Assembly: GCF_001428745.1 (NCBI RefSeq)
Contig: NZ_LMIO01000001.1
Span: 1,016,675 to 1,080,674 of the forward strand
Direction: 5' to 3'
Origin: Leifsonia sp. Root227
Lineage (GTDB): Bacteria > Actinomycetota > Actinomycetes > Actinomycetales > Microbacteriaceae
Length of the DNA stretch: 64,000 nucleotides
Shown here: piece by piece, positions 8,286 to 17,994 of the stretch
Layout of the letters: every line of letters starts with the position of its first letter
How positions within the stretch are numbered: position 1 is the stretch's first letter
Position numbers and translations under genes: made by a program
The notes under the pieces: generated by a model
The model's database searches: none
Seen by the model: the letters and a program-made list of their open reading frames with translations, nothing else
What the model was told of the DNA's origin: nothing

Positions 8286-9936
8286 ACACGACGCAGCACC
8301 CCTGCTCCAGGTCACCGACCTGCGCATCGCATACCGGAGCGGCCGCGCGGAGACCGAGGTCGTCCACGGCGTCGGCTTCGACCTCGCCCGCGGCGAGACC
8401 CTGGCCCTCGTCGGCCAGTCCGGCTCTGGAAAGACCACCATCGCCCGCGCCGTCTCCGGCCTCCTGCCCGACGCGGGACGGGTCACAGCGGGGCGCGTCG
8501 TGCTGGACGGCACGGACGTCACCGCGTTCCGTCCGAAGGATTGGCGACCGCTGCGAGGCACCACGATCGGCTACGTGCCACAGGACCCGCTCAGCTCGCT
8601 CGACCCCCTGCAGCGCATCGGCGGCCAGCTCGCGGAGGCGATCAGGGTCGGTAGGCACGGCATCGCCCGCGCCGAGGTCAGGACGCGGGCGGTCGACCTG
8701 CTCGACCGCGTCGGCATCCCGAACCCGGAGGAACGTCTCTCGTCGTACCCGCACGAGCTGTCAGGCGGCCAGTTGCAGCGCGTCCTGATCGCCATCGCCA
8801 TCGCGGCCGATCCCGCCTTCCTGATCGCGGACGAGCCGACCAGTGCGCTCGACGTCACGGTGCAGAAGCGCATCCTCGACCTCATCGACGAGCTCCGCGC
8901 CGAGCGCGGCCTCGGTGTGCTCTTCATCACGCACGACCTGGCGCTCGCCTCGGAGCGCAGCGACCATGTCGCCGTGCTGAACGGCGGCGACCTGCTGGAA
9001 CACCGCAGGGTGGAGCACCTGCTGACCGGGGCGCAGCACGAGTACACCCAGCGGCTGTTCTCCGATGTGCCGGCCGCGACGCCAGGCAAGTACACGCACC
9101 TGCGGCTGGTCGGCAGGGACGAGCAGCCACCCGTCGTCAGCCTGCGCGAGCTCGGCAAAGTGTTCCCTTCCCGTTCGGCGAAGGGCGACGGGGTCACGGC
9201 GCTCGACGGGGTGACGCTCGATGTCGCAGCAGGAGCCGTGCACGCGATCGTGGGGGAGTCCGGCTCCGGCAAGACGACGCTCGCGCGGATCGTCGCCGGG
9301 ATCACGCCGTACACCTCCGGCACGGTCACGGTGCACGGCCACGAACGGCCCAGGGAGGCGTCCGCCTTCAACGAGCGGCCGGAGGACCTGCTCCTCGTCT
9401 ACCAGAACGCGCTCGCCGCTGTGGACCCGCGGTTCACGGTCGAGCAGATCATCGCCGAACCGCTCAGGATCGGCGGGAAAGGGAACGGTGGCTCGTCCCG
9501 CGCGCGGCGCTCCAGGGTCATCGACGCCCTCGACTCCGTCGCGCTACCGCAGACCGTTCTCGGCCGCAGGGCGAGCGAGCTGTCCGGCGGCCAGCGGCAG
9601 CGCGTCGCCCTCGCCCGCAGCCTCGTGGTGGCCCCGCGCATCCTGGTGCTGGACGAACCGACATCGGCGCTTGACGTGACGGTGCAGTCGCAGATCATCG
9701 ACCTGCTGTTCGACCTCAGGACGGCGCACGATCTCACCTACCTCTTCATCTCGCACGACCTCGGCCTGGTGGAGCAGATCGCCGACCACGTCTCCGTGCT
9801 CAGCCGCGGCGTACTGGTCGAGTCAGGGCCGGCCGGGGACCTGCTGGCGAACCCGCAGCACCCGTACACGCAGGAGCTGCTGGCGGCCGTGCCGGGGAGG
9901 GAGCTCTTCGAACGGAGCACAGTCGCGTACCGTTGA
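8278..9936 (+). CDS. ABC transporter ATP-binding protein, fused DppD-DppF type
   Basis: A 552-residue protein carrying both ATPase domains of the importer in one chain. Domain 1 has Walker A GQSGSGKTT, signature LSGGQLQRV and Walker B LIADEPTSALD; domain 2 has GESGSGKTT, LSGGQRQRV and LVLDEPTSALD. The fused form is common in actinobacteria, whereas DppD and DppF are separate in enteric bacteria. GTG start at 8278 overlaps the permease by eight bases. Confidence 0.93.
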   Translation: MTEHDAAPLLQVTDLRIAYRSGRAETEVVHGVGFDLARGETLALVGQSGSGKTTIARAVSGLLPDAGRVTAGRVVLDGTDVTAFRPKDWRPLRGTTIGYVPQDPLSSLDPLQRIGGQLAEAIRVGRHGIARAEVRTRAVDLLDRVGIPNPEERLSSYPHELSGGQLQRVLIAIAIAADPAFLIADEPTSALDVTVQKRILDLIDELRAERGLGVLFITHDLALASERSDHVAVLNGGDLLEHRRVEHLLTGAQHEYTQRLFSDVPAATPGKYTHLRLVGRDEQPPVVSLRELGKVFPSRSAKGDGVTALDGVTLDVAAGAVHAIVGESGSGKTTLARIVAGITPYTSGTVTVHGHERPREASAFNERPEDLLLVYQNALAAVDPRFTVEQIIAEPLRIGGKGNGGSSRARRSRVIDALDSVALPQTVLGRRASELSGGQRQRVALARSLVVAPRILVLDEPTSALDVTVQSQIIDLLFDLRTAHDLTYLFISHDLGLVEQIADHVSVLSRGVLVESGPAGDLLANPQHPYTQELLAAVPGRELFERSTVAYR

Positions 9937-9940
9937 CGGC

Positions 9941-10090
9941 ATGGAAGCGACAGACAGGGGTGAGGACGGGCTCGTCTCCCGCCTCACCGTGATCGAGGAG
10001 CAGGCGCTCGACGCGCGGGCGGAAGCGTACGCGCAGGTGCACGACGAACTGCGCGAACAGCTCGAGGGCGGCGACGTGCAGCGTGGCTGA
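9941..10090 (+). CDS. Small acidic protein upstream of tlyA
   Basis: A 49-codon ORF (starting MEATDRGEDG, ending EGGDVQRG) that overlaps the tlyA GTG by eight bases. It is predicted to be one amphipathic helix (about residues 11-43) rich in Glu, Ala and Arg. Small helical ORFs in this position, coupled to tlyA, are familiar in actinobacteria. It begins four bases after the ABC ATPase stop with no clear ribosome site. Function unknown; the overlap and codon pattern support translation. Confidence 0.6.
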   Translation: MEATDRGEDGLVSRLTVIEEQALDARAEAYAQVHDELREQLEGGDVQRG

Positions 10091-10880
10091 ATCCCGGCTG
10101 GATGTTGCACTCGCCGCCCGAGGTCTCGCCCGCTCGCGCACGCACGCGGCGACGGTCATCTCCGAAGGTCTGGTGACGGTGGACGGCGTTCCTGTGACGC
10201 GTGCATCGCACAAGGTGAGAGACGAGCAGGTCGTCGAGGTCGCCGGCGCCGACCACTACGTGAGCCGTGGCGCCCACAAGCTCGTCGGGGCACTGGATGC
10301 GTTCGGCATCGACGTCGCAGGACGGGTCGCGCTGGACGCCGGCGCATCCACGGGCGGGTTCAGCCAGGTGCTGCTGGAGCGCGGTGCCGCCAGGGTGATC
10401 GCCGTCGATGTCGGCCACGGCCAGCTCTCCCCGCTGATCGCGGGCGACGAGCGACTGGCGTCGTTCGAGGGCGTCAACGTGCGCACGCTCACCGCGAGCA
10501 GCCTCGCCGGGTTGCTCGGCGAGGACGTGCGGCCGGACCTCGTGGTCGGCGACCTCTCGTTCATCTCCCTGACGCAGGTGCTCCCCGCTCTCGCAGAGAC
10601 GGCGGCGGACGGCGCCGACTTCGTGCTGCTGGTCAAGCCGCAGTTCGAGGTGGGACGCACGGGCATCAAAGAGGGGATCGTGCGCGACGCCGGACTCCGC
10701 TCCGACGCCGTGACCGGCGTGCTCTGGGCCGCGCACGACCTCGGACTCGGCACGAAGGGCTTCGTCGCTTCGCCGATCGCCGGCAGCCAGGGCAACCGCG
10801 AGTACCTGGTCTGGCTGAGCGCGTCAGGGACCAACCCGACCGAGTGGCTGGCCGAGGTGCAGTCGGCATCGACGCACTGA
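10083..10880 (+). CDS. tlyA: TlyA family rRNA 2'-O-methyltransferase
   Basis: A 265-residue protein. An N-terminal S4 RNA-binding domain (SRLDVALAARGLARSR to about residue 60) is followed by an FtsJ-like Rossmann methyltransferase with LDAGASTGGFSQVLL as the SAM-binding loop and a DLSFISL block. In mycobacteria TlyA methylates cytidines in 16S and 23S rRNA and determines capreomycin sensitivity; the older hemolysin name reflects a different early assay. GTG start at 10083 is coupled to the small upstream ORF. The downstream order tlyA-nadK-recN is conserved. Confidence 0.93.
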   Translation: MAESRLDVALAARGLARSRTHAATVISEGLVTVDGVPVTRASHKVRDEQVVEVAGADHYVSRGAHKLVGALDAFGIDVAGRVALDAGASTGGFSQVLLERGAARVIAVDVGHGQLSPLIAGDERLASFEGVNVRTLTASSLAGLLGEDVRPDLVVGDLSFISLTQVLPALAETAADGADFVLLVKPQFEVGRTGIKEGIVRDAGLRSDAVTGVLWAAHDLGLGTKGFVASPIAGSQGNREYLVWLSASGTNPTEWLAEVQSASTH

Positions 10881-11013
10881 CCGGCCGGCTCGATCGGCAC
10901 GGCTCTCCACAGCCTGAGAGCTTTCCCCAACCTGTCGCGCGCTCACACAGACGTGCGGAAAACCGACAGAATGGGAAGACCGGATTCCACCACCAGAACG
11001 GAGCGTGACGCCA

Positions 11014-11931
11014 ATGGATGCACCCGCCAGGTACATCCTCGTCGTCGCGCACACCGGTCGCCAAGATTCCCTCGAAGCAGGAGTGCAGGTCTGCACTCAG
11101 CTCATCGCGGCTGGTGTCGTGCCCGTGCTCAGCGAGGACGAACGGCGCGACGTGCTGGCCGCCAACCCGAGCTTCGACGACGTGGCCGTGCTCGGCGTCG
11201 ACGTGCAGCCGAACGAGCTGGAGCTCGTCATCGTGCTGGGCGGCGACGGCACCATCCTGCGCGCGGCAGAGCTGATCAGGGGATGCTCCGCTCCGCTGCT
11301 CGGCATCAATCTCGGCCACGTCGGTTTCCTCGCCGAGAGCGAGCGGGACGACCTGGCCCTCGCCGTCGCCCGTGGACTGGCCAAGGACTACGAGGTCGAG
11401 GAGCGCATGACGCTCTCCGCGCGGGTCAAGCTCGGCAAGGAAGTCGTCTACGAGAGCTGGGCGCTCAACGAGGCGACGGTCGAGAAGGCGAGCCGCGAGC
11501 GGATGCTCGAAGTGGTGATCGAGGTGGACGGCCGTCCGATGTCGAGCTTCGGCTGCGACGGCGTCGTGATGTCGACGCCGACCGGATCGACGGCATACTC
11601 CTTCTCCGCAGGCGGTCCCGTGGTCTGGCCTGGCGTCGCCGCTCTGCTGCTCGTGCCGCTCAGCGCGCACGCCCTGTTCGCGCGCCCCCTGGTGGTCGAC
11701 GCAGACTCGTCGCTCGCCGTCGAGCTGCTCGACCGAACCGGTGGCGCTGGCATCCTCTGGTGCGATGGCCGCCGCGCGTTCGACCTTCCGCCCGGCGCGC
11801 GCGTCGTGGTGCGCAGGTCGCCCATCCCTGTGCGCCTCGCCCGCCTGCATCCCGGTCCGTTCACCGACCGGCTCGTGCACAAGTTCAACCTTCCCGTCAC
11901 CGGATGGAGGGGACCGGCCGACCGTGACTGA
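11014..11931 (+). CDS. nadK: NAD kinase
   Basis: Phosphorylates NAD+ to NADP+. The 305-residue protein shows the diagnostic GGDGTILRAAE motif, GINLGHVGFLAE, and the substrate block DGVVMSTPTGSTAYSFSAGGP. ATG at 11014 is chosen over GTG 11005 because GGAG (11000-11003) is ten bases from the ATG but only one base from the GTG. Its stop lies inside the recN start region (eight-base overlap), so nadK and recN are co-translated. A 133-base gap upstream suggests its own promoter; CAGAAT at about 10967 is a weak candidate. Confidence 0.95.
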   Translation: MDAPARYILVVAHTGRQDSLEAGVQVCTQLIAAGVVPVLSEDERRDVLAANPSFDDVAVLGVDVQPNELELVIVLGGDGTILRAAELIRGCSAPLLGINLGHVGFLAESERDDLALAVARGLAKDYEVEERMTLSARVKLGKEVVYESWALNEATVEKASRERMLEVVIEVDGRPMSSFGCDGVVMSTPTGSTAYSFSAGGPVVWPGVAALLLVPLSAHALFARPLVVDADSSLAVELLDRTGGAGILWCDGRRAFDLPPGARVVVRRSPIPVRLARLHPGPFTDRLVHKFNLPVTGWRGPADRD

Positions 11932-13648
11932 GAACCGTGGTGGGATCGAGGAGATCTCGATCAAAGACCTGGGAGTGATCGCCGACGCCTCCCTGCCGCT
12001 CGGCCCCGGATTCACGGCGATCACCGGTGAGACGGGCGCAGGCAAGACGATGGTCGTCTCCGCGCTCGGGCTGCTGCTCGGGGAGCGCGCCGACACCGGA
12101 GCCGTGCGGCTCGGCAGCGCGCAGGCCTGGGTGGAGGGCCGCTGGCGCATAGCGGAGTCGAGCGACGTGGTCGAGCGGGTGCGCGACGCAGGGGGAGACG
12201 TCGACCCCCTCGGCGGCGGAGGTGCTGAGCTGGTGCTCACGCGCTCCGTGTCGGCGGAGGGGCGATCGCGCGCGGTCGTCGGCGGACGCAGCGCCCCGGT
12301 GAGCGTGCTCACCGAGCTCGGCGGGCAACTCGTCGTGGTGCACGGTCAGTCCGATCAGATCCGGCTGCGGTCGGCCGTCGCCCAGCGGGAGGCCCTCGAC
12401 CGGTTCGCCGGGCCGGACTTCGCCGCCGCCGTCGAGGCGTACGCGCAGGTCTTCCACCGCTGGCGCGACAACCGCTCGGAGCTCGACGAGCTGGTGGCCG
12501 ACCAGGACAGGCGTGCCAGGGAAGCGGAGGATCTGCGCATCGCGATGGCGGAGATCGAGGCCGTCGCTCCTCAGCCAGGCGAGGACGACGAACTGGCCGA
12601 GCGCGCAGAACGTCTGTCGAACCTCGAAGAGCTGCGCCTGGCGGCGGCCAGCGCCCGGGAACTGCTCTCGGCCGAGGAGTCGGAGGGCGCGGACGCCCTC
12701 GGCCTCCTCGACAGCGCGAGGCGGCACTTGGAGCGCGTCTCCGAGCACGACCACGCGCTCGGCACGGTGGCGGAGGCCGTCGCGAACGCCAACTACCTGA
12801 TCTCCGATGTCGCCGCCCAGCTCTCCACCTACCTCGCGACGCTCGACACGGACGGCGCACGCGAGCTCGAACTGGTGCAGGACAGGCGCGCAGAGCTCGC
12901 CACCCTCGTGCGCAAGTACGGCCCGACGCTCGACGATGTGATCGGCGCGCTCGACTCCGGCAGCTCCCGGCTGCTCGAACTCGACGGCGACTCCGACAGG
13001 ATCGAGGAGCTGCGCGCGGAGGTCGAGGCGGACGCCGCGCTCGCCACCGAACTCGCAGAGGGGCTGAGCGCACAGCGGCGGTCGGCGGCCGAGCGGCTGA
13101 GCACGGCCGTCTCCGACGAGCTGACCGCCCTCGCGATGGCGGATGCGCGCGTCGTGGTCGAGGTCATCCAGCGCGAGGAGTTCACGGCGGCAGGACGCGA
13201 CCAGGTGTCGATCCTGCTCCAGCCGCACTCCGGCGCAGAGCCACGGCCGCTCGGCAAGGGCGCGTCCGGGGGAGAGCTCTCCAGGGTGATGCTCGCGATC
13301 GAGGTCGTCATCGCGGGAACCGACCCCGTTCCCACCTTCATCTTCGACGAGATCGACGCGGGCGTCGGCGGCGCCGCCGCCATCGAGATCGGCCGCAGGC
13401 TCGCCAAACTCGCGGAGAGCTCGCAGGTGATCGTCGTGACGCACCTCGCGCAGGTCGCCGCGTTCGCGGGCAACCACCTCACGGTGGTGAAGGGCAGCGA
13501 CGGCTCTGTGACCGCATCCAGTGTGCGGCAGCTGGGCGGAGACGAGCGGATCGCCGAGATGGCCAGGCTGCTCTCCGGCCTGCCGGACTCGGAGAGCGGG
13601 CTGGCGCACGCGCGCGAGTTGGTGGAGATGGCCGGGTCCGCAGGGTGA
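11924..13648 (+). CDS. recN: DNA repair protein RecN
   Basis: SMC-like ATPase acting early at double-strand breaks. The 574-residue chain has Walker A GETGAGKTMVVSALGLLLGERAD, a long coiled-coil middle (about residues 150-370) rich in Glu/Arg/Ala, the signature GASGGELSRVMLA and Walker B FIFDEIDAGVGG. GTG at 11924 (VTENRGG) follows GGAGGGG with eleven bases of spacing and overlaps nadK by eight bases; an upstream in-frame ATG at 11741 lies within nadK and would add 61 unrelated residues. Confidence 0.95.
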   Translation: MTENRGGIEEISIKDLGVIADASLPLGPGFTAITGETGAGKTMVVSALGLLLGERADTGAVRLGSAQAWVEGRWRIAESSDVVERVRDAGGDVDPLGGGGAELVLTRSVSAEGRSRAVVGGRSAPVSVLTELGGQLVVVHGQSDQIRLRSAVAQREALDRFAGPDFAAAVEAYAQVFHRWRDNRSELDELVADQDRRAREAEDLRIAMAEIEAVAPQPGEDDELAERAERLSNLEELRLAAASARELLSAEESEGADALGLLDSARRHLERVSEHDHALGTVAEAVANANYLISDVAAQLSTYLATLDTDGARELELVQDRRAELATLVRKYGPTLDDVIGALDSGSSRLLELDGDSDRIEELRAEVEADAALATELAEGLSAQRRSAAERLSTAVSDELTALAMADARVVVEVIQREEFTAAGRDQVSILLQPHSGAEPRPLGKGASGGELSRVMLAIEVVIAGTDPVPTFIFDEIDAGVGGAAAIEIGRRLAKLAESSQVIVVTHLAQVAAFAGNHLTVVKGSDGSVTASSVRQLGGDERIAEMARLLSGLPDSESGLAHARELVEMAGSAG

Positions 13649-13662
13649 TAGGATAAAAGCCC

Positions 13663-15369
13663 GTGGTGGATAAATCAGACGCGGGCATTTCGAACGGCAT
13701 TACCAAGCACATTTTCGTGACGGGTGGTGTCGTTTCTTCGTTGGGCAAGGGTCTTACAGCGGCCAGCCTCGGCAACCTTCTCACTGCTCGCGGCCTCCGT
13801 GTCGTGATGCAGAAACTCGATCCGTACCTCAACGTCGACCCTGGAACGATGAACCCGTTCCAGCACGGCGAGGTCTTCGTCACGGATGACGGCGCTGAGA
13901 CGGACCTCGACATCGGTCACTACGAGCGCTTCCTCGACATCAACCTCGGCCAGTCGGCCAACGTGACGACGGGGCAGATCTACTCGAACGTCATCGCCAA
14001 GGAGCGCAGGGGCGAGTACCTCGGTGACACGGTGCAGGTCATCCCGCACATCACCGACGAGATCAAGCGCAGGATGCGCCTGCAGGCCCAGCCTGGGCCG
14101 GACGGCGAGCCGGCGCCGGACGTCATCATCACCGAGATCGGCGGAACGGTCGGAGACATCGAGTCGCAGCCGTTCATCGAGTCGGCCAGGCAGGTGCGCC
14201 ACGAGCTCGGCCGCAAGAACTGCTTCTTCGTCCACGTCTCGCTCGTGCCGTTCATGAACGCCTCCGGCGAGCAGAAGACCAAGCCGACCCAGCACTCCGT
14301 CGCCGCCCTGCGCTCCATCGGCATCCAGCCGGACGCGCTGGTGCTCCGCAGCGACCGCCCGGTCTCCGAGTCCAACAAGCGCAAGATCGCGCTGATGTGC
14401 GACGTGGACGAGTCCGCCGTGGTCAACGCGGTCGACGTTCCGAGCATCTACGACATCCCCACGATGCTGCACGACCAGGGCCTCGACGCATACATCATCG
14501 ACCAGCTCGGCCTCGACAAGGCGGACGACGTCAACTGGGACGGCTGGAGCGAACTGCTCGACGCCGTGCACGACCCCAAGCACGAGGTCACGATCGGCCT
14601 GGTCGGCAAGTACATCGACCTTCCGGATGCGTACCTCTCGGTCACCGAGGCGCTGCGCGCCGGCGGTTTCGCGCACAACACCAAGGTGCACCTCAAATGG
14701 ATCGCCTCGGACGAGTGCCAGACCCCGGAGGGCGCGGCAGCCCAGCTCGCCGACGTCGACGCGATCTGCGTGCCTGGCGGCTTCGGCGTCCGCGGCATCG
14801 AGGGCAAGCTCGGCGCGCTGCGGCTCGCCCGTGAGAACGGCATCCCCGCCCTCGGCCTGTGCCTCGGGCTCCAGTGCATGGTGATCGAGTACGCCCGCAA
14901 CGAGGCCGGTCTCGCGGGAGCGTCGTCGTCGGAGTTCGACCCGGACACCGAGTTCCCGGTCATCGCCACGATGGCGGAGCAGGTGGAGATCATCGCGGGC
15001 GGCGACCTCGGCGGCACCATGCGACTCGGCCTCTACCCTGCGCTCCTCGCAGAGGGCTCGATCGTGTCCGAGCTCTACGGCGCCCCCGAGGCGTCCGAGC
15101 GCCACCGCCACCGCTACGAGGTGAACAACAACTACCGCGAGCAGATCGCGGACGCAGGGCTCTGGTTCTCCGGAACATCGCCGGACGGCCACCTGGTCGA
15201 GTACGTCGAGCTGCCTCGCGACGTGCACCCGTTCTATGTCGGCACCCAGGCGCACCCAGAGCTGCGGTCGCGCCCGAACCGCGCGCACCCGCTGTTCCGC
15301 GGGCTCGTCGGCGCCGCCCTCGACCGGCAGAAGGCCAGCATGCTGTTCGAAGTGGCCGCGGACGCCTGA
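13663..15369 (+). CDS. pyrG: CTP synthase
   Basis: Converts UTP to CTP using glutamine. At 568 residues it has the expected two domains: the synthetase domain beginning [23 protein letters not shown] with [14 protein letters not shown], and a class I glutamine amidotransferase domain with [10 protein letters not shown], nucleophile loop GLCLGLQC, and a C-terminal His/Glu pair near HPELRSRP. Start is one of two tandem GTG codons at 13663/13666, 14 bases after recN. The AT-richer TAGGATAAAA just upstream (13650-13659) may be a -10 element. Confidence 0.97.
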   Translation: MVDKSDAGISNGITKHIFVTGGVVSSLGKGLTAASLGNLLTARGLRVVMQKLDPYLNVDPGTMNPFQHGEVFVTDDGAETDLDIGHYERFLDINLGQSANVTTGQIYSNVIAKERRGEYLGDTVQVIPHITDEIKRRMRLQAQPGPDGEPAPDVIITEIGGTVGDIESQPFIESARQVRHELGRKNCFFVHVSLVPFMNASGEQKTKPTQHSVAALRSIGIQPDALVLRSDRPVSESNKRKIALMCDVDESAVVNAVDVPSIYDIPTMLHDQGLDAYIIDQLGLDKADDVNWDGWSELLDAVHDPKHEVTIGLVGKYIDLPDAYLSVTEALRAGGFAHNTKVHLKWIASDECQTPEGAAAQLADVDAICVPGGFGVRGIEGKLGALRLARENGIPALGLCLGLQCMVIEYARNEAGLAGASSSEFDPDTEFPVIATMAEQVEIIAGGDLGGTMRLGLYPALLAEGSIVSELYGAPEASERHRHRYEVNNNYREQIADAGLWFSGTSPDGHLVEYVELPRDVHPFYVGTQAHPELRSRPNRAHPLFRGLVGAALDRQKASMLFEVAADA

Positions 15370-16028
15370 TGGCGGCCGAGGCGCAGTCTGCAGAGGTCCC
15401 GTCGACGGACGAGCTCACCGACGACCCGTTCTCTCCCGAGATCGTGTCGTCGGAGACGGTGTTCACCGGCCGCGTCTGGGACGTGCGCCACGAGACGTTC
15501 CGCTACAACGGCGATGTGATCGGCCGTGACTTCGTGGACCACACCGGCGCGGTCGCCGTGCTCGCGCTGGACGACGAGGACAGGGTGCTGCTGATCAAGC
15601 AGTACCGGCATCCCGTGCGGTATCGCGACTGGGAGATCCCAGCCGGACTGCTCGACGTACGCGGAGAGCGTCCCCTGGATGCGGCCAAGCGCGAGCTGGC
15701 GGAGGAAGCAGACGTCGAGGCCGACGAGTGGAACGTGCTGTCCGAGTTCTACACGAGCCCAGGAGGCAGCGACGAGGCGATCAGGATCTACCTCGCCCGC
15801 GGGCTGCGACCCACCGCAACGGCGTTCGACCGTTTCGACGAGGAGGCGGACATCGAGGTGCGCTGGGTGCCGCTCGACGACGCAGTGGATGCGGTGCTCG
15901 ACCGGCGCATCCAGAACCCGTCGCTGACCATCGGCGTGCTGGCGGCGCAGCTCGGCAGGCAGAGCGGCTGGGCGAAGCTCGGCGCGGCGGACCTGCCGTG
16001 GCCGCGGCACCCGAAGCTCGGCGCATGA
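15369..16028 (+). CDS. Nudix hydrolase, ADP-ribose pyrophosphatase type
   Basis: A 219-residue Nudix enzyme, probably hydrolysing ADP-ribose or a similar nucleoside diphosphate sugar. The Nudix box is readable as [18 protein letters not shown], with the REL and EE metal ligands intact, preceded by [11 protein letters not shown] typical of ADPRases. ATG at 15369 shares its A with the pyrG stop, and the gene's own stop overlaps the xerD ATG by four bases, giving a tight pyrG-nudix-xerD unit seen widely in actinobacteria. Confidence 0.9.
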   Translation: MAAEAQSAEVPSTDELTDDPFSPEIVSSETVFTGRVWDVRHETFRYNGDVIGRDFVDHTGAVAVLALDDEDRVLLIKQYRHPVRYRDWEIPAGLLDVRGERPLDAAKRELAEEADVEADEWNVLSEFYTSPGGSDEAIRIYLARGLRPTATAFDRFDEEADIEVRWVPLDDAVDAVLDRRIQNPSLTIGVLAAQLGRQSGWAKLGAADLPWPRHPKLGA

Positions 16029-16930
16029 CGGTCGAGACGGTCGCGGATTCGTACCTGCGGCACGTCTCGATCGAGCGCGGCCTGTCGGCGAACACGGTCG
16101 CAGCGTACCGCCGCGACCTCGGCGTGTACGCGGAGTGGCTGACCTCCCGCGACGTTACGGACCCCGCGGACATCACCACACCGATGATCTCCGAGTTCAC
16201 CGTGCACCTCGGCTCGCGTGCCGAGTCGCCCCTGACCTCGTCGTCGCTCGCCAGGATGCTCTCCACGGTGCGCGGCTTCCACCGCTTCCTGCTCGACGAG
16301 GGGGTGGTCGAGGTGGATGTCGCACACGAGGTGAAGCCGCCGAAGCTCGCCAGCCGCCTGCCGAAGGCGATCAGTGTCGACCAGGTGTCCGCCCTGCTCG
16401 CGGCGACGGACGGCGACGACATCGCGGCGCTGCGCGACAAGGCGCTGCTCGAACTGCTCTACGCGACGGGCGCACGCGTCAGCGAGGCGGTGAACCTCAA
16501 CGTGGACGACGTGATCGACGACGACATCGTGCGTCTCACCGGCAAGGGAAGCAAGCAGCGCATCGTCCCGCTCGGCAGCTACGCCAGGGCGGCCATCGAC
16601 ACCTACCTGGTGCGTGCGCGCCCTGCGCTCTCGCTGAAGGGCAGGGCGACCCCTGCACTGTTCCTCGGGATGCGCGGGGCCAGGCTGTCGCGCCAGAATG
16701 CATGGCTGATCATCCGGGCAGCGGCCGAGCGCGCCCAGCTCGGCGTCGAGGTCTCTCCGCACACGCTGCGGCACTCCTTCGCCACGCACCTGCTCGCGGG
16801 CGGCGCGGACGTGAGGGTCGTGCAGGAACTGCTCGGCCACTCGTCGGTCGCGACCACGCAGATCTACACGCTCGTCACCGCCGACACCCTGCGCGACGTG
16901 TACACGTCCGCGCATCCGCGTGCCCGCTGA
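16025..16930 (+). CDS. xerD: Site-specific tyrosine recombinase XerD
   Basis: Resolves chromosome dimers at dif with XerC at division. The 301-residue protein has an N-terminal SAM-like core-binding domain (about residues 1-90) and a catalytic domain with Arg in ATGARVSEA, Lys in [10 protein letters not shown], His-x-x-Arg in [10 protein letters not shown], a second His in LLGHSSV and the nucleophile Tyr in TQIYT. Its place between pyrG and parA-scpAB marks it as the housekeeping recombinase, not a phage integrase. Confidence 0.94.
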   Translation: MTVETVADSYLRHVSIERGLSANTVAAYRRDLGVYAEWLTSRDVTDPADITTPMISEFTVHLGSRAESPLTSSSLARMLSTVRGFHRFLLDEGVVEVDVAHEVKPPKLASRLPKAISVDQVSALLAATDGDDIAALRDKALLELLYATGARVSEAVNLNVDDVIDDDIVRLTGKGSKQRIVPLGSYARAAIDTYLVRARPALSLKGRATPALFLGMRGARLSRQNAWLIIRAAAERAQLGVEVSPHTLRHSFATHLLAGGADVRVVQELLGHSSVATTQIYTLVTADTLRDVYTSAHPRAR

Positions 16931-17042
16931 CCGCACGAGTCGTGCGAAACGCGCGGTCCCGACGCGCTGTACCGCACGTTCTGCACGAACCGAGAGGCTG
17001 CTGACAGCGGCGGTGCGCCCCGCGACATGGGGGTTGCGTCGG

Positions 17043-17068
17043 TAGGATGGGCAACTGACGTAAGTCAG
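17043..17068 (+). promoter_or_regulatory. Possible parA-scp promoter and inverted repeat
   Basis: TAGGAT (17043-17048) is a good -10, followed by the inverted repeat CTGAC-GTAA-GTCAG (17055-17068) near the expected transcript start, 27 bases before the GTG of parA. No good -35 is visible. The repeat could be an operator. Confidence 0.4.
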
Positions 17069-17094
17069 CGACAAAAGGGACGAGGAACACGCAG

Positions 17095-17994
17095 GTGACG
17101 CGCAACGACGAGGTCAGAACCCAGCTTCCGGGCATGGATGACGCATCCCTCGCCGTGCCGCTCGGCCCGACGGGCCGCCCGCTGCGGTCGTTCCCCGTTC
17201 CCGCTCCGCTCAAGGGTCACGGGCCAGCGCGCATCATCGCGCTGTGCAACCAGAAGGGCGGCGTCGGCAAGACGACGACCAGCATCAACCTGGGCGCCAC
17301 CCTCGCCGAGTACGGCCGCCGCGTGCTGGCCGTCGACTTCGACCCGCAGGGCGCGCTGTCCGCGGGGCTCGGAGCGCAAACGCACGACGTCACCACCATC
17401 TACGACCTGCTGCTGTCGCGTTCGAAGGACCCGGCGGACGCGATCCAGAAGACCGGCGTTCCCGGGCTCGACATCATCCCGGCCAACATCGACCTGTCCG
17501 CAGCGGAGGTGCACCTCGTCAACGAGGTCGCCCGCGAGCAGATCCTGGCCAGCGTGCTGCGCAAGGTGAGCGGCGACTACGACGTGATCCTGATCGACTG
17601 CCAGCCGTCGCTCGGCATCCTCACGGTGAACGCGCTGACCGCGGCGCACGGCGTTCTCATCCCGCTGGAGTGCGAGTACTTCGCGCTGCGCGGCGTCGCC
17701 CTGCTGATCGAGACGATCGACAAGGTGCGCGAGCGCTTGAACCCGGCGATCGAGCTCGACGGCATCCTCGCCACCATGTACGACTCCCGCACGCTGCACT
17801 CCCGCGAGGTCCTGGAGCGGGTCGTCGACGCCTTCGGCGACCGGGTGCTCGAGACGGTCATCTCGCGCACGGTCAAGTTCCCGGACGCATCCGTCGCCGC
17901 CACCCCGATCACGCAGTTCGCGCCGGAGCACTCCGCGGCGGAGGCGTACCGCCAGCTGGCGAGGGAACTGATCGCGCGTGGCGCCGTCGCCTAG
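17095..17994 (+). CDS. ParA family ATPase of the scpAB operon
   Basis: Deviant Walker ATPase of 299 residues with CNQKGGVGKTTTSINLG, DFDPQGALS, and the YDVILIDCQPSLG switch. A 40-residue polar N-terminal extension precedes the domain. It is the extra ParA homologue that sits upstream of scpA in many actinobacteria, distinct from the parAB pair near the origin. It overlaps scpA by 17 bases, so a role tied to chromosome organisation by the SMC complex is likely, although the precise activity is not known. Confidence 0.9.
   Translation: MTRNDEVRTQLPGMDDASLAVPLGPTGRPLRSFPVPAPLKGHGPARIIALCNQKGGVGKTTTSINLGATLAEYGRRVLAVDFDPQGALSAGLGAQTHDVTTIYDLLLSRSKDPADAIQKTGVPGLDIIPANIDLSAAEVHLVNEVAREQILASVLRKVSGDYDVILIDCQPSLGILTVNALTAAHGVLIPLECEYFALRGVALLIETIDKVRERLNPAIELDGILATMYDSRTLHSREVLERVVDAFGDRVLETVISRTVKFPDASVAATPITQFAPEHSAAEAYRQLARELIARGAVA

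Noticed and set aside
13675..15288. 537-codon minus-strand frame across pyrG, and similar long antisense frames (for example 22861-25059, 27376-29958, 32791-34878, 62163-63707)
   Set aside because: High GC removes stop codons, giving long shadows opposite real genes; the translations show no domains and the sense genes are certain.
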